A stretch of DNA of 38,048 nucleotides from Maricaulis sp. (GCF_017642925.1 NZ_JAEPOL010000027.1:1-38048); one strand, 5' to 3'. Positions 8,788 to 17,987 are shown, counted from the first letter of the stretch. A program made the numbers and translations. The notes: generated by a model not told the origin, from the sequence alone.

Positions 8788-8802
8788 TCGCGCAGGTCCT
8801 TC

Positions 8803-11238
8803 CTATTGCGGACGCGTACGGATCGAGTCGCGCGTCACGCGCTGATCCATGTCGTCCATCATCGTGTCGTTGTCCGAGGACGAACGGTAGACTTCCAGCC
8901 GGGTCGGTTCGATACGCGGCGGGAAGAAATTGTCGGACCGGTCCGCATCGGCCGTTTCGTGTAGCGGATCGAGCTCCACCGACACGACCTCGCGATCGGT
9001 CATGTAGGTCCAGGTGACATTGTCCGGATTGTAGCGCCAGACCTCGGCCGGGATGCGCACGATCTCGGTGCCGCCATCCGCGAAGGTGAATTCGAGGATG
9101 ATCGGCATCACCACACCGCCCTGGTTGGTGAAGTCGAGATAGTAGATGCGCTCGTCGCTGTCGACGATTGCGGCTTCCCAGTCCTCCAGCTCCTCGCGGA
9201 AGCTGTCATAGGCCTCGCGTTCGCGATTGGTCACCGTGTGGGCGTCATTGCGCGAGTAGAAGTCAACCACTTCCGGATTGCGGGCCTCGTAATAGGCGAT
9301 GCCTGCCTCGCGATTGCCGGCCTGGGTCAGGCTTTCCGGATCGGCGTCGTCCTCGGCGCGCTCGCGGGCATTCTCGATCTCCGGATTTTCCGTGTTGAAC
9401 GTGCCCTCGATCACCCGGTCGAGCGAGATATCGACATGATCGGTCGAGTAGAACCAGCCGCGCCAGAACCAGTCGAGATCGACACCGGACACCTCTTCCA
9501 TCGTGCGGAAGAAATCATACGGCGTCGGCCGGCGGAAACGCCAGCGATTGGCATAGGTGCGGAAGGCCTCGTCGAACAGTTCGCGGCCCAGAATGGTCTC
9601 GCGCAGCACCACCAGCGCCGTCGCCGGCTTGCCATAGGCATTGCTGCCGAATTGCAGCACCGAATCCGACTGCGTCATGATCGGCATCTGGTTGGTCGAC
9701 ACCATGTAGTCCGCGATCAGGTCCGGATCGCCGCGGCGGGACGGGAAGTCCTCTTCCCACTGACGCTCGGCCTGGAATTGCAGGAAGGTGTTCAGGCCTT
9801 CGTCCATCCAGGTCCACTGACGCTCGTCGGAATTGACCGTCATCGGGAAATAGATGTGGCCGATCTCGTGGATGATAACGCCGATCAGACCGCGCTTGGC
9901 GCTGCGCGAATAGGTCAGATTGCCGTCATCATCGACCACCGGGCGGCCATAGGTGCCGCCATTGAAGGTGATCATCGGATACTCCATCCCGCCCTGCGGG
10001 CCGGCGATCGATTGCGCCACCGGATAGGGATAGGGGAAGGAGAAGGAGGAGTAGACGTCCAGCGTGTGCTCGACAGCCCGGGTCGAGAAGGCCGACCACA
10101 GCGGCTCGCTCTCATTGGGGTAGAAGGACATCGCCATGACCAGCTCGGGCGCCACGCCCTCGCCGTCCTGTTCGACGCCGACCGCATCCCAGATGAATTT
10201 GCGCGAACCGGCCCAGGCGAAATCGCGGACATTCTCGGCGCGGAATTCCCAGGTGGCTTCGGACCGCGTGCCCCGGCGCTCATTGGCGCGGGCTTCGGAC
10301 GGCGTCACGATGAAGACCGGTTCTTCGGAGGTCCGGGCTTCTTCCAGACGATCACGCTGGGCCTGGTTGAGAACGTCTTCGGGGTTCTGCAGCACACCGG
10401 TCGCGGAGACGATGAAGTCCTGCGGCACGGTGATGGACACGTCGTAATCGCCGAACTCCAGGGTGAACTCGCCGCGGCCCAGGAAAGCCTTGTTGTGCCA
10501 GCCTTCATAGTCCGAGAAGGCCGCTGCACGCGGGAACCATTGCGCGATCTGGTAGATGCAGTCGCCGCCGGTATCCTCGGTTTCCTCGAAGCATTCCCAG
10601 CCGGCGCGGCCGCCGATCACGCCGGTCTCGATCAGGCGATAATCCCACTCGATGTTCAGCACGACGCTCTCGCCGGTCTCCAGCGTGTCGTCGAGATCGA
10701 TCCGCATCAGCGTGTCGACAATGGTGAAATCGACCGGATTGCCGTCGGCATCGGTCACGGCGGTGATGTTATGGCCATAGCCGTCATCGGCGATCTGCTG
10801 GCGCCGGCGCACGGCAGAGGCGGAGATGCCTTCCGGATTGGAGCCGCCGACACGGCCCGACGAGCGGCCGCCATCGCCGACCGTCTCGGTCATCACTGCG
10901 ATGGAATCAGGACGAAAACGGTTCTGGTCGAGCTGGAACCACAGGAAGTCCAGCGGGTCCGGCGCATTATTGGTGTAGGTGACCGTCTCGGAGCCGTAGA
11001 GATGTTTCTCGTCTTCATCGAGACGGATATCGATGTCGTAGTCGACGTCCTGCTGCCAGTAGTCCGGCCCCGGCGCGCCGGTGGCGCGGCGCTCACGGTT
11101 CGGCGAGGGCCAGTCCTCGTCCTCAAGCTGGCGGAAGGCATCGCGCCAGTTGTTCGTGGTCTGCTGAATCGGCTGAGCGGCCGCAACGTTGAACGTCGCG
11201 GCCGCTGTCGCCATGGCAATAAGACTGAAGCTACGCAT
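8803..11238 (-). CDS. Secreted M1 family zinc metallopeptidase
   Basis: An 811-residue protein with a signal peptide (MRSFSLIAMATAAATFNVAA). The gluzincin zinc site is intact: HEIGH at 457-461 and the third ligand Glu480 in DEGLN. The M1 substrate-binding motif appears as GGMEYP (416-421). M1 enzymes are aminopeptidases; the export signal puts this one in the periplasm or on the surface. The C-terminal ~180 residues are acidic and resemble the extended C-termini of bacterial M1 peptidases. I chose the start at 11238 because the signal peptide begins there; an upstream in-frame ATG would add 16 non-signal residues. It follows two beta-solenoid envelope genes (70-base gap) and precedes DUF6702, suggesting one envelope operon. 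Confidence 0.93.
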   Translation of the reverse strand: MRSFSLIAMATAAATFNVAAAQPIQQTTNNWRDAFRQLEDEDWPSPNRERRATGAPGPDYWQQDVDYDIDIRLDEDEKHLYGSETVTYTNNAPDPLDFLWFQLDQNRFRPDSIAVMTETVGDGGRSSGRVGGSNPEGISASAVRRRQQIADDGYGHNITAVTDADGNPVDFTIVDTLMRIDLDDTLETGESVVLNIEWDYRLIETGVIGGRAGWECFEETEDTGGDCIYQIAQWFPRAAAFSDYEGWHNKAFLGRGEFTLEFGDYDVSITVPQDFIVSATGVLQNPEDVLNQAQRDRLEEARTSEEPVFIVTPSEARANERRGTRSEATWEFRAENVRDFAWAGSRKFIWDAVGVEQDGEGVAPELVMAMSFYPNESEPLWSAFSTRAVEHTLDVYSSFSFPYPYPVAQSIAGPQGGMEYPMITFNGGTYGRPVVDDDGNLTYSRSAKRGLIGVIIHEIGHIYFPMTVNSDERQWTWMDEGLNTFLQFQAERQWEEDFPSRRGDPDLIADYMVSTNQMPIMTQSDSVLQFGSNAYGKPATALVVLRETILGRELFDEAFRTYANRWRFRRPTPYDFFRTMEEVSGVDLDWFWRGWFYSTDHVDISLDRVIEGTFNTENPEIENARERAEDDADPESLTQAGNREAGIAYYEARNPEVVDFYSRNDAHTVTNREREAYDSFREELEDWEAAIVDSDERIYYLDFTNQGGVVMPIILEFTFADGGTEIVRIPAEVWRYNPDNVTWTYMTDREVVSVELDPLHETADADRSDNFFPPRIEPTRLEVYRSSSDNDTMMDDMDQRVTRDSIRTRPQ

Positions 11239-11308
11239 ATTCCAGGTTCCCCATACCCCTAAAACGGGCTCTCTTCGGGAACTCATTTAGCGTCTGCCCC
11301 GGACCGCG

Positions 11309-12631
11309 TCACCCCGCGGTTACGGTTTTGTCATCTTCCGGACTGATTGCCGCAGCCGGAGCCGTCTGGCCGTTCTCCCGGCCGAGCGACATCAGCCAGG
11401 CGCCCAGACCGATGAGCATCAGGAGGAGACCGACCAGCGCACCCAGCACCGGCACGGCACCCAGTGCAGCTGAAACCGCCAGCACCAGCATCAGGGACAG
11501 AAGACGCATACCCATGCCCAGGGGCTGTTCCGGCTTGCGGTTGAGCACCAGATCCCCGACCGCCAGCGCGCCCAGCGCCAGGCACAGCAGCAGGAAGGGC
11601 AAGTACAACACCAACATGATCGGGATCAGCAGAGCTCCGATCACAGTGATCGCCAGCAACACCGTCATGATGATCAGGAAGACCGGCGACAGGGCGAAGC
11701 TGATGAAGCCCAGGAATCCGGAGACCAGCGGCTTGCGGCGGAAGGTCCGTGCTACCCGCGCGGTGCCGCGCGGCGTCATCAGCACGGCCAGTGCGCCCAG
11801 CAGAAGCGCTGCGCCCGGCACAGCCAGGCCCAGGAATTCGAAGGGCGCACCGATGATCTCCCAGGGACCGTCGATATCGATATCGATATCGTCCCAGTGC
11901 TTGGCGCCGAAATTGAACGGCTCGTATTCATAGTCGACCGTGCCGATCTGCGCACCGGAAGCGACAACCGGCTGGGACGGGCCGCGCACGGAGATCTCGC
12001 CGGTCACCCGGGCCGAATCGAGGATATAGACTTCCTCGGCCAGGATCTCGACATCGCCGTCAATCAAGCCCGACAGAGTGACTTCGGAGCCTTCGATATC
12101 CACGTCGCCGCGGACGGTACCGGCAATCTCGATCTCGCCGCCCGCGACCTCCAGACCGTCGGCGAAGACAGCGTCGCTGTGCACGCCGACATATCCGCCG
12201 GCCAGCTGGACCATATCGCCAACGGTCGCCTCGATCTCGACATTGCCGCCGGCTGCAGCGAGTTCGCCGCCGATCGTACCGCCGATACGGACATCCCCGC
12301 CGGCTGCGCTGACATCGCCGGCGACATTGGCGTCGACTTCGACATCGCCACCGGCAATCTCGATGTCCTCGCCGACAGAGCCGCGGATATAGACGTCACC
12401 ACCGAAGAAGTGGATCGAGCCGGTAACGTCGGCATCGATCCGCCCATCGCCGGCAATCGCGGAAATATCGCCCTGGACATTGCCGCGGACCGTCATGTCG
12501 CCGCCGAGGAAGACGACGTCATTGCCGCTGCCGTCGATCTCGACTTCGCCGCCGATCACCTGGGCACCCGCGGCGCCCGTCATTGCGGTGATGGCCAGCC
12601 CCAGGGCCATGATTGTGTGCTTGATGCTCAT
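11309..12631 (-). CDS. Exported beta-solenoid (bactofilin-like) protein with C-terminal membrane domain
   Basis: The 440-residue protein has a signal peptide (~1-23), then a repeat region (~25-215) with a 17-residue period, e.g. VAGDVSAAGGDVRIGGT followed by IGGELAAAGGNVEIEAT. This pattern predicts a right-handed beta-solenoid like the polymer-forming bactofilin/DUF583 group, but exported. Residues ~265-415 contain four or five hydrophobic helices that anchor it in the inner membrane. The linker around 206-230 (SARVTGEISV...QPVVASGAQI) is shared with the neighbouring lipoprotein at 12698-13468, so they are paralogues. GGGAGAG precedes the ATG. It lies between that lipoprotein and the M1 peptidase. 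The function is unknown; a scaffold or surface polymer is inferred. Confidence 0.8.
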   Translation of the reverse strand: MSIKHTIMALGLAITAMTGAAGAQVIGGEVEIDGSGNDVVFLGGDMTVRGNVQGDISAIAGDGRIDADVTGSIHFFGGDVYIRGSVGEDIEIAGGDVEVDANVAGDVSAAGGDVRIGGTIGGELAAAGGNVEIEATVGDMVQLAGGYVGVHSDAVFADGLEVAGGEIEIAGTVRGDVDIEGSEVTLSGLIDGDVEILAEEVYILDSARVTGEISVRGPSQPVVASGAQIGTVDYEYEPFNFGAKHWDDIDIDIDGPWEIIGAPFEFLGLAVPGAALLLGALAVLMTPRGTARVARTFRRKPLVSGFLGFISFALSPVFLIIMTVLLAITVIGALLIPIMLVLYLPFLLLCLALGALAVGDLVLNRKPEQPLGMGMRLLSLMLVLAVSAALGAVPVLGALVGLLLMLIGLGAWLMSLGRENGQTAPAAAISPEDDKTVTAG

Positions 12632-12697
12632 AACTCTCTCCCTGCGCCCCCCGGCAGTCAGGTCGGTTGTTGAAATGAATTCCGGTCCCTACCGGTT

Positions 12698-13468
12698 TCA
12701 GTTGTCGATCAGGTCTTCGCAGTCGCGGCGATCGCGCAGGGTAAAGACAAGGTCGTCCACACGGGCGCCCGACTCGACCACTGGCTGATGCTCGGCGAAG
12801 ACTTCAAAGCGGCCATCAATGCGGGCCGTCGACGCGATGGTCACACGGATACCGCAGACCTGGCCGCCATCATGGACGCGGGCACCGATCTCGATATCGC
12901 CCTCATCGTCATAATCGCGATTGCGGCGCATCTCGTTGATCGCAACGAGTTCGAGCGGGCCATGAACCTCGCCATTGATCGTCATCGACCCGGCATGCGC
13001 CGACAGGCCGTCCCGGAAGGTCGCATCGACCTCCATATCGCCTGAGGCCAGGCTGGCAGAACCGGCAATATGGCCGCGCACCGTGAGATTGCCTGCCGCG
13101 ATCGAGAGCTCGTCACCGGCCTCGCCGTTCCAGCTCACATCGCCACCGGCAATGGACACTTCGCCATCGACCTTGCCGGTGAAATTCACGTCACCCGCTG
13201 CGATCGAGACTTCGCCACCGACTTCAAGACCGTCGGCATCGACATCGCCCGAAACGAGGCTGAGATCGCCGCCCAGGCGGCCGCGCAGGTTCAGATCGCC
13301 GCTCAGACGGCTGTAATCGCCGTCGCGGTCGAGCACGATATAACCGTCCGCGGACCGGTGCTGGCGCATCATCTTGGCACCATCGCCTTCGTCGGCGACG
13401 ACAATAACGCAGCCCGACGTCATCAGTGCGGTGGTCAGGGCCGTGGCAGCAAGCCAGAGCTTGGTCAT
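12698..13468 (-). CDS. Beta-solenoid lipoprotein (paralogue 1)
   Basis: The 256-residue protein has a lipobox LMTSGC (Cys20). Residues ~49-170 are 17-residue repeats such as VGGEVSIAAGDVNFTGK and VDGEVSIAGGDVSWNGE, predicting a beta-solenoid. The C-terminal module has two cysteines, Cys205 (GGQVC) and Cys250 in RRDCEDL, which could form a disulphide. The same module ends the lipoprotein at 15392-16051. The leader and cysteines point to the periplasm or outer membrane. It is the first gene of a same-strand block running through the membrane solenoid protein, M1 peptidase and DUF6702. GGAGAG lies five bases before the ATG. A large inverted repeat lies upstream. Confidence 0.8.
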   Translation of the reverse strand: MTKLWLAATALTTALMTSGCVIVVADEGDGAKMMRQHRSADGYIVLDRDGDYSRLSGDLNLRGRLGGDLSLVSGDVDADGLEVGGEVSIAAGDVNFTGKVDGEVSIAGGDVSWNGEAGDELSIAAGNLTVRGHIAGSASLASGDMEVDATFRDGLSAHAGSMTINGEVHGPLELVAINEMRRNRDYDDEGDIEIGARVHDGGQVCGIRVTIASTARIDGRFEVFAEHQPVVESGARVDDLVFTLRDRRDCEDLIDN

Positions 13469-13557
13469 TCAACTCTCCCATAACGTCCCGGACATCCTGC
13501 CACCTGGCGTTTTGGAAATCCGGGTCTACGCTCCCCAGCGTTGATTCAAACCATACA

Positions 13558-13601
13558 TTATCGAAAAACGATATCAAGGAGATTTTTCCGTTTTTCGATA
13601 A
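13558..13601. promoter_or_regulatory. Perfect 13-bp inverted repeat in divergent promoter region, candidate operator
   Basis: TTATCGAAAAACG (13558-13570) and its exact reverse complement CGTTTTTCGATAA (13589-13601) are separated by 18 bases. A nested TATCG-AAAAA-CGATA palindrome spans 13559-13573, so there are three copies of the TATCG half-site. The surrounding 13550-13615 stretch is markedly A/T-rich. It lies in the 270-base gap between the divergent solenoid lipoprotein gene and the acyl-ACP synthetase-like gene, and could control either or both. No regulator gene is adjacent. Confidence 0.55.
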
Positions 13602-13738
13602 ATATTTTTTGAATTACGAGATGCCGCCCGCAGAAAGAAAGCCCGCACGCAGCCTGCCCCTTCCCTACGCGTCAAGCGCAGCTAAAATCATTCCCAATAC
13701 ACGGCGCCTGCACGTATGGGCGTACACGGGAGGATTAC

Positions 13739-15387
13739 ATGGCTGACACTCCGGCCGCCGGGCTCACCCCGGACACCGGTACGCAGGGCGTATCCGGACA
13801 GGTCTACAAGGGCGCCCATCTCGACCCGGCGCGCATTCGCAAGCCGGTCTTCAAGTCGCTGATCGAATCGAGAAACCGTTATGGCGGCAAGAAGCTCGCC
13901 GCCGTCGATGCCGACGGCCGGGAGCTCACCTATGACGATCTGGTGAAAGCCTCCTTCGCGCTGGGCCATGCCCTCAAGGCCGGGACCGAAAAGGGCGAGG
14001 CCGTCGGCGTACTCCTGCCCACGGGCGCGGGTGCCATCATCTCCTTCTTCGCGATCTCGGCCTATGGCCGGATCCCGGCCATGCTCAACTTCACCGCCGG
14101 CGAACGGGCGCTGAAGGCGGCCTGCCAGGCCTGCAAGGCCAAGCGCATCGTCACCGCGCACCGCTTCATCGAGCTGGGCGAGCTGCAGGAGCTGGAAGCC
14201 GAGCTGAAGAAGGATCACGAGCTGATCTATCTGGAGGATGTGCGCGAGAACCTGTCGCTGGGCGACAAGCTCGCCGCGGCCGTCGGCATGGTGATGCCGT
14301 CCCTGGTGCGCGCCCGTCCCGATCCGGACAGCCCGGCCGTCTATCTCTTCACCTCGGGCACGGAAGGCGATCCCAAGGGCGTCGTGCTCAGCCATGCCAA
14401 CCTGCTGGCGAATGTCGAGCAGGTGCGCGACCACATCAAGATCTACCCGACCGATCTGGTGTTCAATCCGCTGCCGACCTTCCACTGTTTCGGACTGACC
14501 GGCGGCGTGCTGGTGCCGCTCGGCCTCGGCGTGCCGGCGATCTGCCATCCCACGCCGCTGCAGGCCAAGACCATCGTCAAGCGGATCGCCGAGACGAAGG
14601 CGACCATCCTGTTCGCCACCGACACCTTCATGAACCAGTATGCGCGGGCCGCCGATCCGGACGATCTGTCATCGCTGCGCTTTGCGGTGCGGAACGGGTC
14701 AAGGACGAGACACGCTCGGCCCTGCGCCGGCGCTTCAATGTCGAGATCGTCGAGGGCTATGGCCTCACCGAGGCGGCGCCCGTGCTGTCGGTCAACCAGC
14801 CGGAGAACAACCGCCCGGGCACGGTCGGCCAGCTGCTGCCGGGCTGTGAGGCGCGTCTGGTGCCGGTCGAGGGGATCGACGATGGCGGTCAGCTGCACAT
14901 TCGCGGCCCCAATATCATGAAGGGCTATATCCGCCCCTCCGCCCCGCTGCAGCTGGAGGCGCCCGAGGGCGGCTGGCACGATACCGGCGATATCGTCTCG
15001 ATCGACGAGGACGGTTTCATCCGCATCCGCGGCCGCGTGAAGCGTTTTGCCAAGCTGGGCGGGGAGATGGTCTCCCTCGCCGTGGTGGAGAACTGTGCCA
15101 CCTCGCTCTGGCCGGACAGCATGCACGCCGCCGCCGCCATTCCGGACAAGCGCAAGGGCGAGCAGGTCATCCTGCTCACAGACGATGCCAAGGCCGACCG
15201 GGCGGACCTGGTCGCCTTCGCGCGCAATCACGGCATTTCCGAACTGGCGATCCCGCGCAAGATCATCCACGTCGAATCGATCCCGGTGCTGGGCACCGGC
15301 AAGACCGATTACGGCACCGTCCAGAAAACGGTGGAGGCGTTGATGGCCGACGAGCTGAAGCCAGCGGCCACCGAACCCGCAGAGTAG
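13739..15387 (+). pseudogene. Aas-like acyl-ACP/acyl-CoA synthetase, broken by a frameshift
   Basis: The two frames together encode an AMP-forming synthetase resembling the C-terminal ligase half of Aas (acyl-ACP synthetase/2-acyl-GPE acyltransferase), without the acyltransferase half. Frame one runs from the ATG at 13739 (GGAGG upstream) and has the P-loop-like motif YLFTSGTEGDPKG. Homology leaves this frame after LSSLRFAV near 14689. It resumes in the other forward frame with AERVKDETR, the EGYGLTEAAPVLS motif, HDTGDIVSIDEDGF, RVKRFAKLGGEMVS and the C-terminal lysine region GTGKTDYGT. The shift fits loss of seven bases at a TGCGGT repeat. If real, the gene makes a truncated protein without the adenylation-completing domain. 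A sequencing or assembly error is possible. Confidence 0.85.
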
Positions 15388-15391
15388 CGGA

Positions 15392-16051
15392 TCAGAGATC
15401 CTCGCAATCGCGGCGGCCGAGGGCTTCCCACTCGAAGCCTTCGCCGTCCGGTCGCGTATGGGAGATCACCAGGAAGCCGCCTTCCAGCCGGGCACCGGAC
15501 CGCAGCTCGACTTCCGCGGCGCAGATCAGGCCGCCCTGCCCCAGACGTCCTGAAATCTCGACCCGGCCATCGCCATCATTCCGGCCATGGCCACGCACGG
15601 TCACCGGCCCGTCGACATCGGCGCGCAGCACCATGTGCCCGCCATCCATCTCCAGCGATCCGTGCAGATGACCGTCCAGTGTGACCCGGCCGGCCGCGAT
15701 TTCGGTATGGCCGGCAATGCGCGCATCGATGTCGGCCGTTCCGGCCGAGATTTCGGCATCGCCGCCGACTTCGCCGGTGAACCGCACCCGCCCGCCGGAT
15801 GCTTCCAGATCACGGCCGACGATCATGTTCGAGCGCACGGTCGCGCCGGACAGTTCCAGATCCCGGCCGACCCGGCCATCGGCGCCGACGAACATGCCGG
15901 AGAATTCGGCATCGCCGGGCACGTCCACATTGCGCGAGGCCACCAGGCCGGCGGCATCGACCGAGCGACCCTCCCCCCTGCCGTGGACATCATAGGTACA
16001 GGCCGACAGGGCCGTTGCAGCCGCGGCGCAGAGCAGGAAAGGTTTCAGCAT
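15392..16051 (-). CDS. Beta-solenoid lipoprotein (paralogue 2)
   Basis: The 219-residue protein has a lipobox (ALSAC, Cys18) followed by 17-residue solenoid repeats, e.g. VGRDLEASGGRVRFTGE and VGGDAEISAGTADIDAR. It ends with the same two-cysteine module as the lipoprotein at 12698-13468: GGLIC ... ARLEGGF ... RRDCEDL. The two are clear paralogues, but this one lacks the membrane-solenoid, M1 and DUF6702 partners beside it. It lies 62 bases downstream of lpd on the same strand and converges with the broken synthetase gene. GAGGA precedes the ATG. Its role is unknown; an envelope location is inferred from the lipobox. Confidence 0.78.
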   Translation of the reverse strand: MLKPFLLCAAAATALSACTYDVHGRGEGRSVDAAGLVASRNVDVPGDAEFSGMFVGADGRVGRDLELSGATVRSNMIVGRDLEASGGRVRFTGEVGGDAEISAGTADIDARIAGHTEIAAGRVTLDGHLHGSLEMDGGHMVLRADVDGPVTVRGHGRNDGDGRVEISGRLGQGGLICAAEVELRSGARLEGGFLVISHTRPDGEGFEWEALGRRDCEDL

Positions 16052-16113
16052 GGCATCCTCACGAGATCGGTTTTCGATCTCATGATGCCCGGCACAGCCC
16101 TTTTGGATGCAGG

Positions 16114-17514
16114 TCAGATGTGCAGCGCCCGCCCGTACGCGTCCAGCACGCTTTCATGCATCATTTCCGACAGGGTCGGGTGCGGGAAGACGGTGTGCAT
16201 CAGCTCGGCCTCGGTGGTCTCCAGCTGACGCGCCACGGCATAGCCCTGGATCAGCTCGGTGACCTCGGCGCCGACCATGTGCGCGCCCAGAAGCTCGCCG
16301 GTCTTGGCGTCGAACACGGTCTTCACCAGGCCCTGATCATCGCCCAGGGCAATCGCCTTGCCATTGCCCACGAAGGGGAAACGGCCGACCTTCACCTCAT
16401 GCCCGGCCGCCTTCGCCTTCGCTTCGGTCAGACCGACAGAGGCGATCTGCGGATGGCAGTAGGTGCAGCCCGGGATATTGCCGGTCTCGAAGGCGTGCAC
16501 GTCCTGGCCGGCAATCTTCTCCACGCAGACCACGCCTTCGTGCGAGGCCTTGTGGGCCAGCCAGGGCGGACCGGCGACATCGCCGATGGCATAGAGCCCT
16601 TTCACATTCGTGCGGCCGAAACCGTCATTCACGACATGGCCTTTCTCGATCTTCACGCCGAGCTCTTCCAGGCCGAGATTTTCGACATTACCGGTGATGC
16701 CGATGGCCAGGATGACCTTTTCGACCTCGATCGTCTCGGTCTTGCCCTTCGACGTCTTCACGCTGACCTTGGCCGTCTTGCCTGACGTGTCGAGCTTCTC
16801 GACCTGGGCGCCGGTCATCAGCGTCATGCCCTGCTTCTTGAAGCTCTTGGCGGCGAAGGCGGAGATTTCCTCGTCCTCGACGGGCAGCACACGATCCATC
16901 ATCTCGACGACCGTCACATCGGCGCCCATCGTGTTGTAGAAGCTGGCGAACTCGATACCGATCGCGCCGGAACCGATGACCAGCACGGATTTCGGCATGC
17001 TGTCCGGCACCATGGCCTCGCGATAAGTCCAGATCTTGTCGCCATCGGGTTCGAGACCGGCTTGCGGCACGGTGCGTGCCCGGGCGCCCGTCGCCAGGAT
17101 GACGTGCTTGGCGGTATAGGTCTCCTTGCCGACGACAACCTTGGGGGCCTCGCCGCCCTTGGCCAGTTTCGCCTCACCTTCGATCACCTGGATCTTGTGC
17201 TTCTTCATCAGCATGCCGACACCGCCGGACAGGCGTCCGGCAACATCGCGCGAGCGCTTGACGATCGCCTTGACGTCAAAGCCGATCTTCTCGGCCGACA
17301 GGCCGAAATCCTTGGCATGCTGCATCAGGTGATAGACTTCCGAGGTCCGCAACAGCGCCTTTGTCGGGATGCAGCCCCAGTTGAGGCAGATACCGCCCAG
17401 ATGCGCGCGCTCGACAACAGCCGTCTTGAAACCCAGCTGGGAGGCCCGGATCGCGGCCACATAGCCGCCAGGTCCGCCGCCGATCACGATCACGTCGAAT
17501 GCGTTGGAGCTCAT
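16114..17514 (-). CDS. lpd: Dihydrolipoyl dehydrogenase (E3)
   Basis: E3 reoxidises dihydrolipoamide in 2-oxoacid dehydrogenase complexes and/or the glycine cleavage system, using FAD and NAD+. The 466-residue protein has the FAD dinucleotide motif GGGPGG (12-17), the redox disulphide CLNWGC (Cys43, Cys48), an NAD-binding region with VIGSGAIGIE, and the C-terminal His-Glu motif in HTVFPHPTLSEMMHE. I placed the start at 17514 (MSSNAFDVIVIGGG); an upstream ATG would add a long extension without homology. No E1 or E2 genes adjoin it. A ~100-base gap with a possible promoter separates it from the upstream cupin gene. Confidence 0.96.
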   Translation of the reverse strand: MSSNAFDVIVIGGGPGGYVAAIRASQLGFKTAVVERAHLGGICLNWGCIPTKALLRTSEVYHLMQHAKDFGLSAEKIGFDVKAIVKRSRDVAGRLSGGVGMLMKKHKIQVIEGEAKLAKGGEAPKVVVGKETYTAKHVILATGARARTVPQAGLEPDGDKIWTYREAMVPDSMPKSVLVIGSGAIGIEFASFYNTMGADVTVVEMMDRVLPVEDEEISAFAAKSFKKQGMTLMTGAQVEKLDTSGKTAKVSVKTSKGKTETIEVEKVILAIGITGNVENLGLEELGVKIEKGHVVNDGFGRTNVKGLYAIGDVAGPPWLAHKASHEGVVCVEKIAGQDVHAFETGNIPGCTYCHPQIASVGLTEAKAKAAGHEVKVGRFPFVGNGKAIALGDDQGLVKTVFDAKTGELLGAHMVGAEVTELIQGYAVARQLETTEAELMHTVFPHPTLSEMMHESVLDAYGRALHI

Positions 17515-17615
17515 GCGGAGACCTCGTTTGTTTGCATGCGAAATAAAACCCGGGCCGGGAGTCGCGATATAACGGCTGCTCCCCTCGCGATCAATGGGAG
17601 AGCCAGGCTGACCGC

Positions 17616-17987
17616 CTAGAGATCGGTGATCGTCTGGGTCAGATCGCTGTCCGGATTGTCGCCCGTATTCACCACACCGGCGCGCTCGATCAGCATCATG
17701 TGCACCTTCTCGGTCTGCGCGACCGGGCGGTGCCTGACGCCCTTGGGGATCACGCACATTTCACCCGGCCCGAGAATCACCGGTTCGGCATTCTCGATCT
17801 CGATTTTCAGGATGCCGCGCGTGATGAGAAAGAACTCATCCTCATCCAGATGCGCATGCCAGTCGAACGCCCCCTCGGCCTTCGCCAGCTTGATCTCGTA
17901 ATTGTCCAGCTTTGCCACCCGGCGCGGCGCCCAGGTATCCTTGAACTGGCTGTGTTTTTCCGCCAACGAGATGACTTCAACAGGCAT
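17616..17987 (-). CDS. Single-domain cupin protein
   Basis: The 123-residue protein is a small cupin. Motif 1 is WHAHLDEDEFFLITRG, with the H-x-H-x4-E metal ligands. Motif 2 is GPGEMCVIPKGVRHRP, with the final metal histidine. Such proteins bind a metal and serve as isomerases, dioxygenases or small-molecule sensors; the substrate cannot be told from sequence. The start at 17987 has a strong GGAGG site. It is divergent from the ACT-domain gene across a 74-base gap and upstream of lpd on the same strand. Confidence 0.85.
   Translation of the reverse strand: MPVEVISLAEKHSQFKDTWAPRRVAKLDNYEIKLAKAEGAFDWHAHLDEDEFFLITRGILKIEIENAEPVILGPGEMCVIPKGVRHRPVAQTEKVHMMLIERAGVVNTGDNPDSDLTQTITDL

Noticed and set aside
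9238-11262. A 674-codon open frame opposite the M1 peptidase
   Set aside because: The M1 peptidase has an intact zinc site and signal peptide on the other strand; this frame shows no family features.
12698-13320. Regular ~51-base periodicity that might be taken for a repeat array or CRISPR
   Set aside because: The period equals 17 codons of the solenoid repeats, the DNA units are only loosely similar, and there are no identical repeats with unique spacers.
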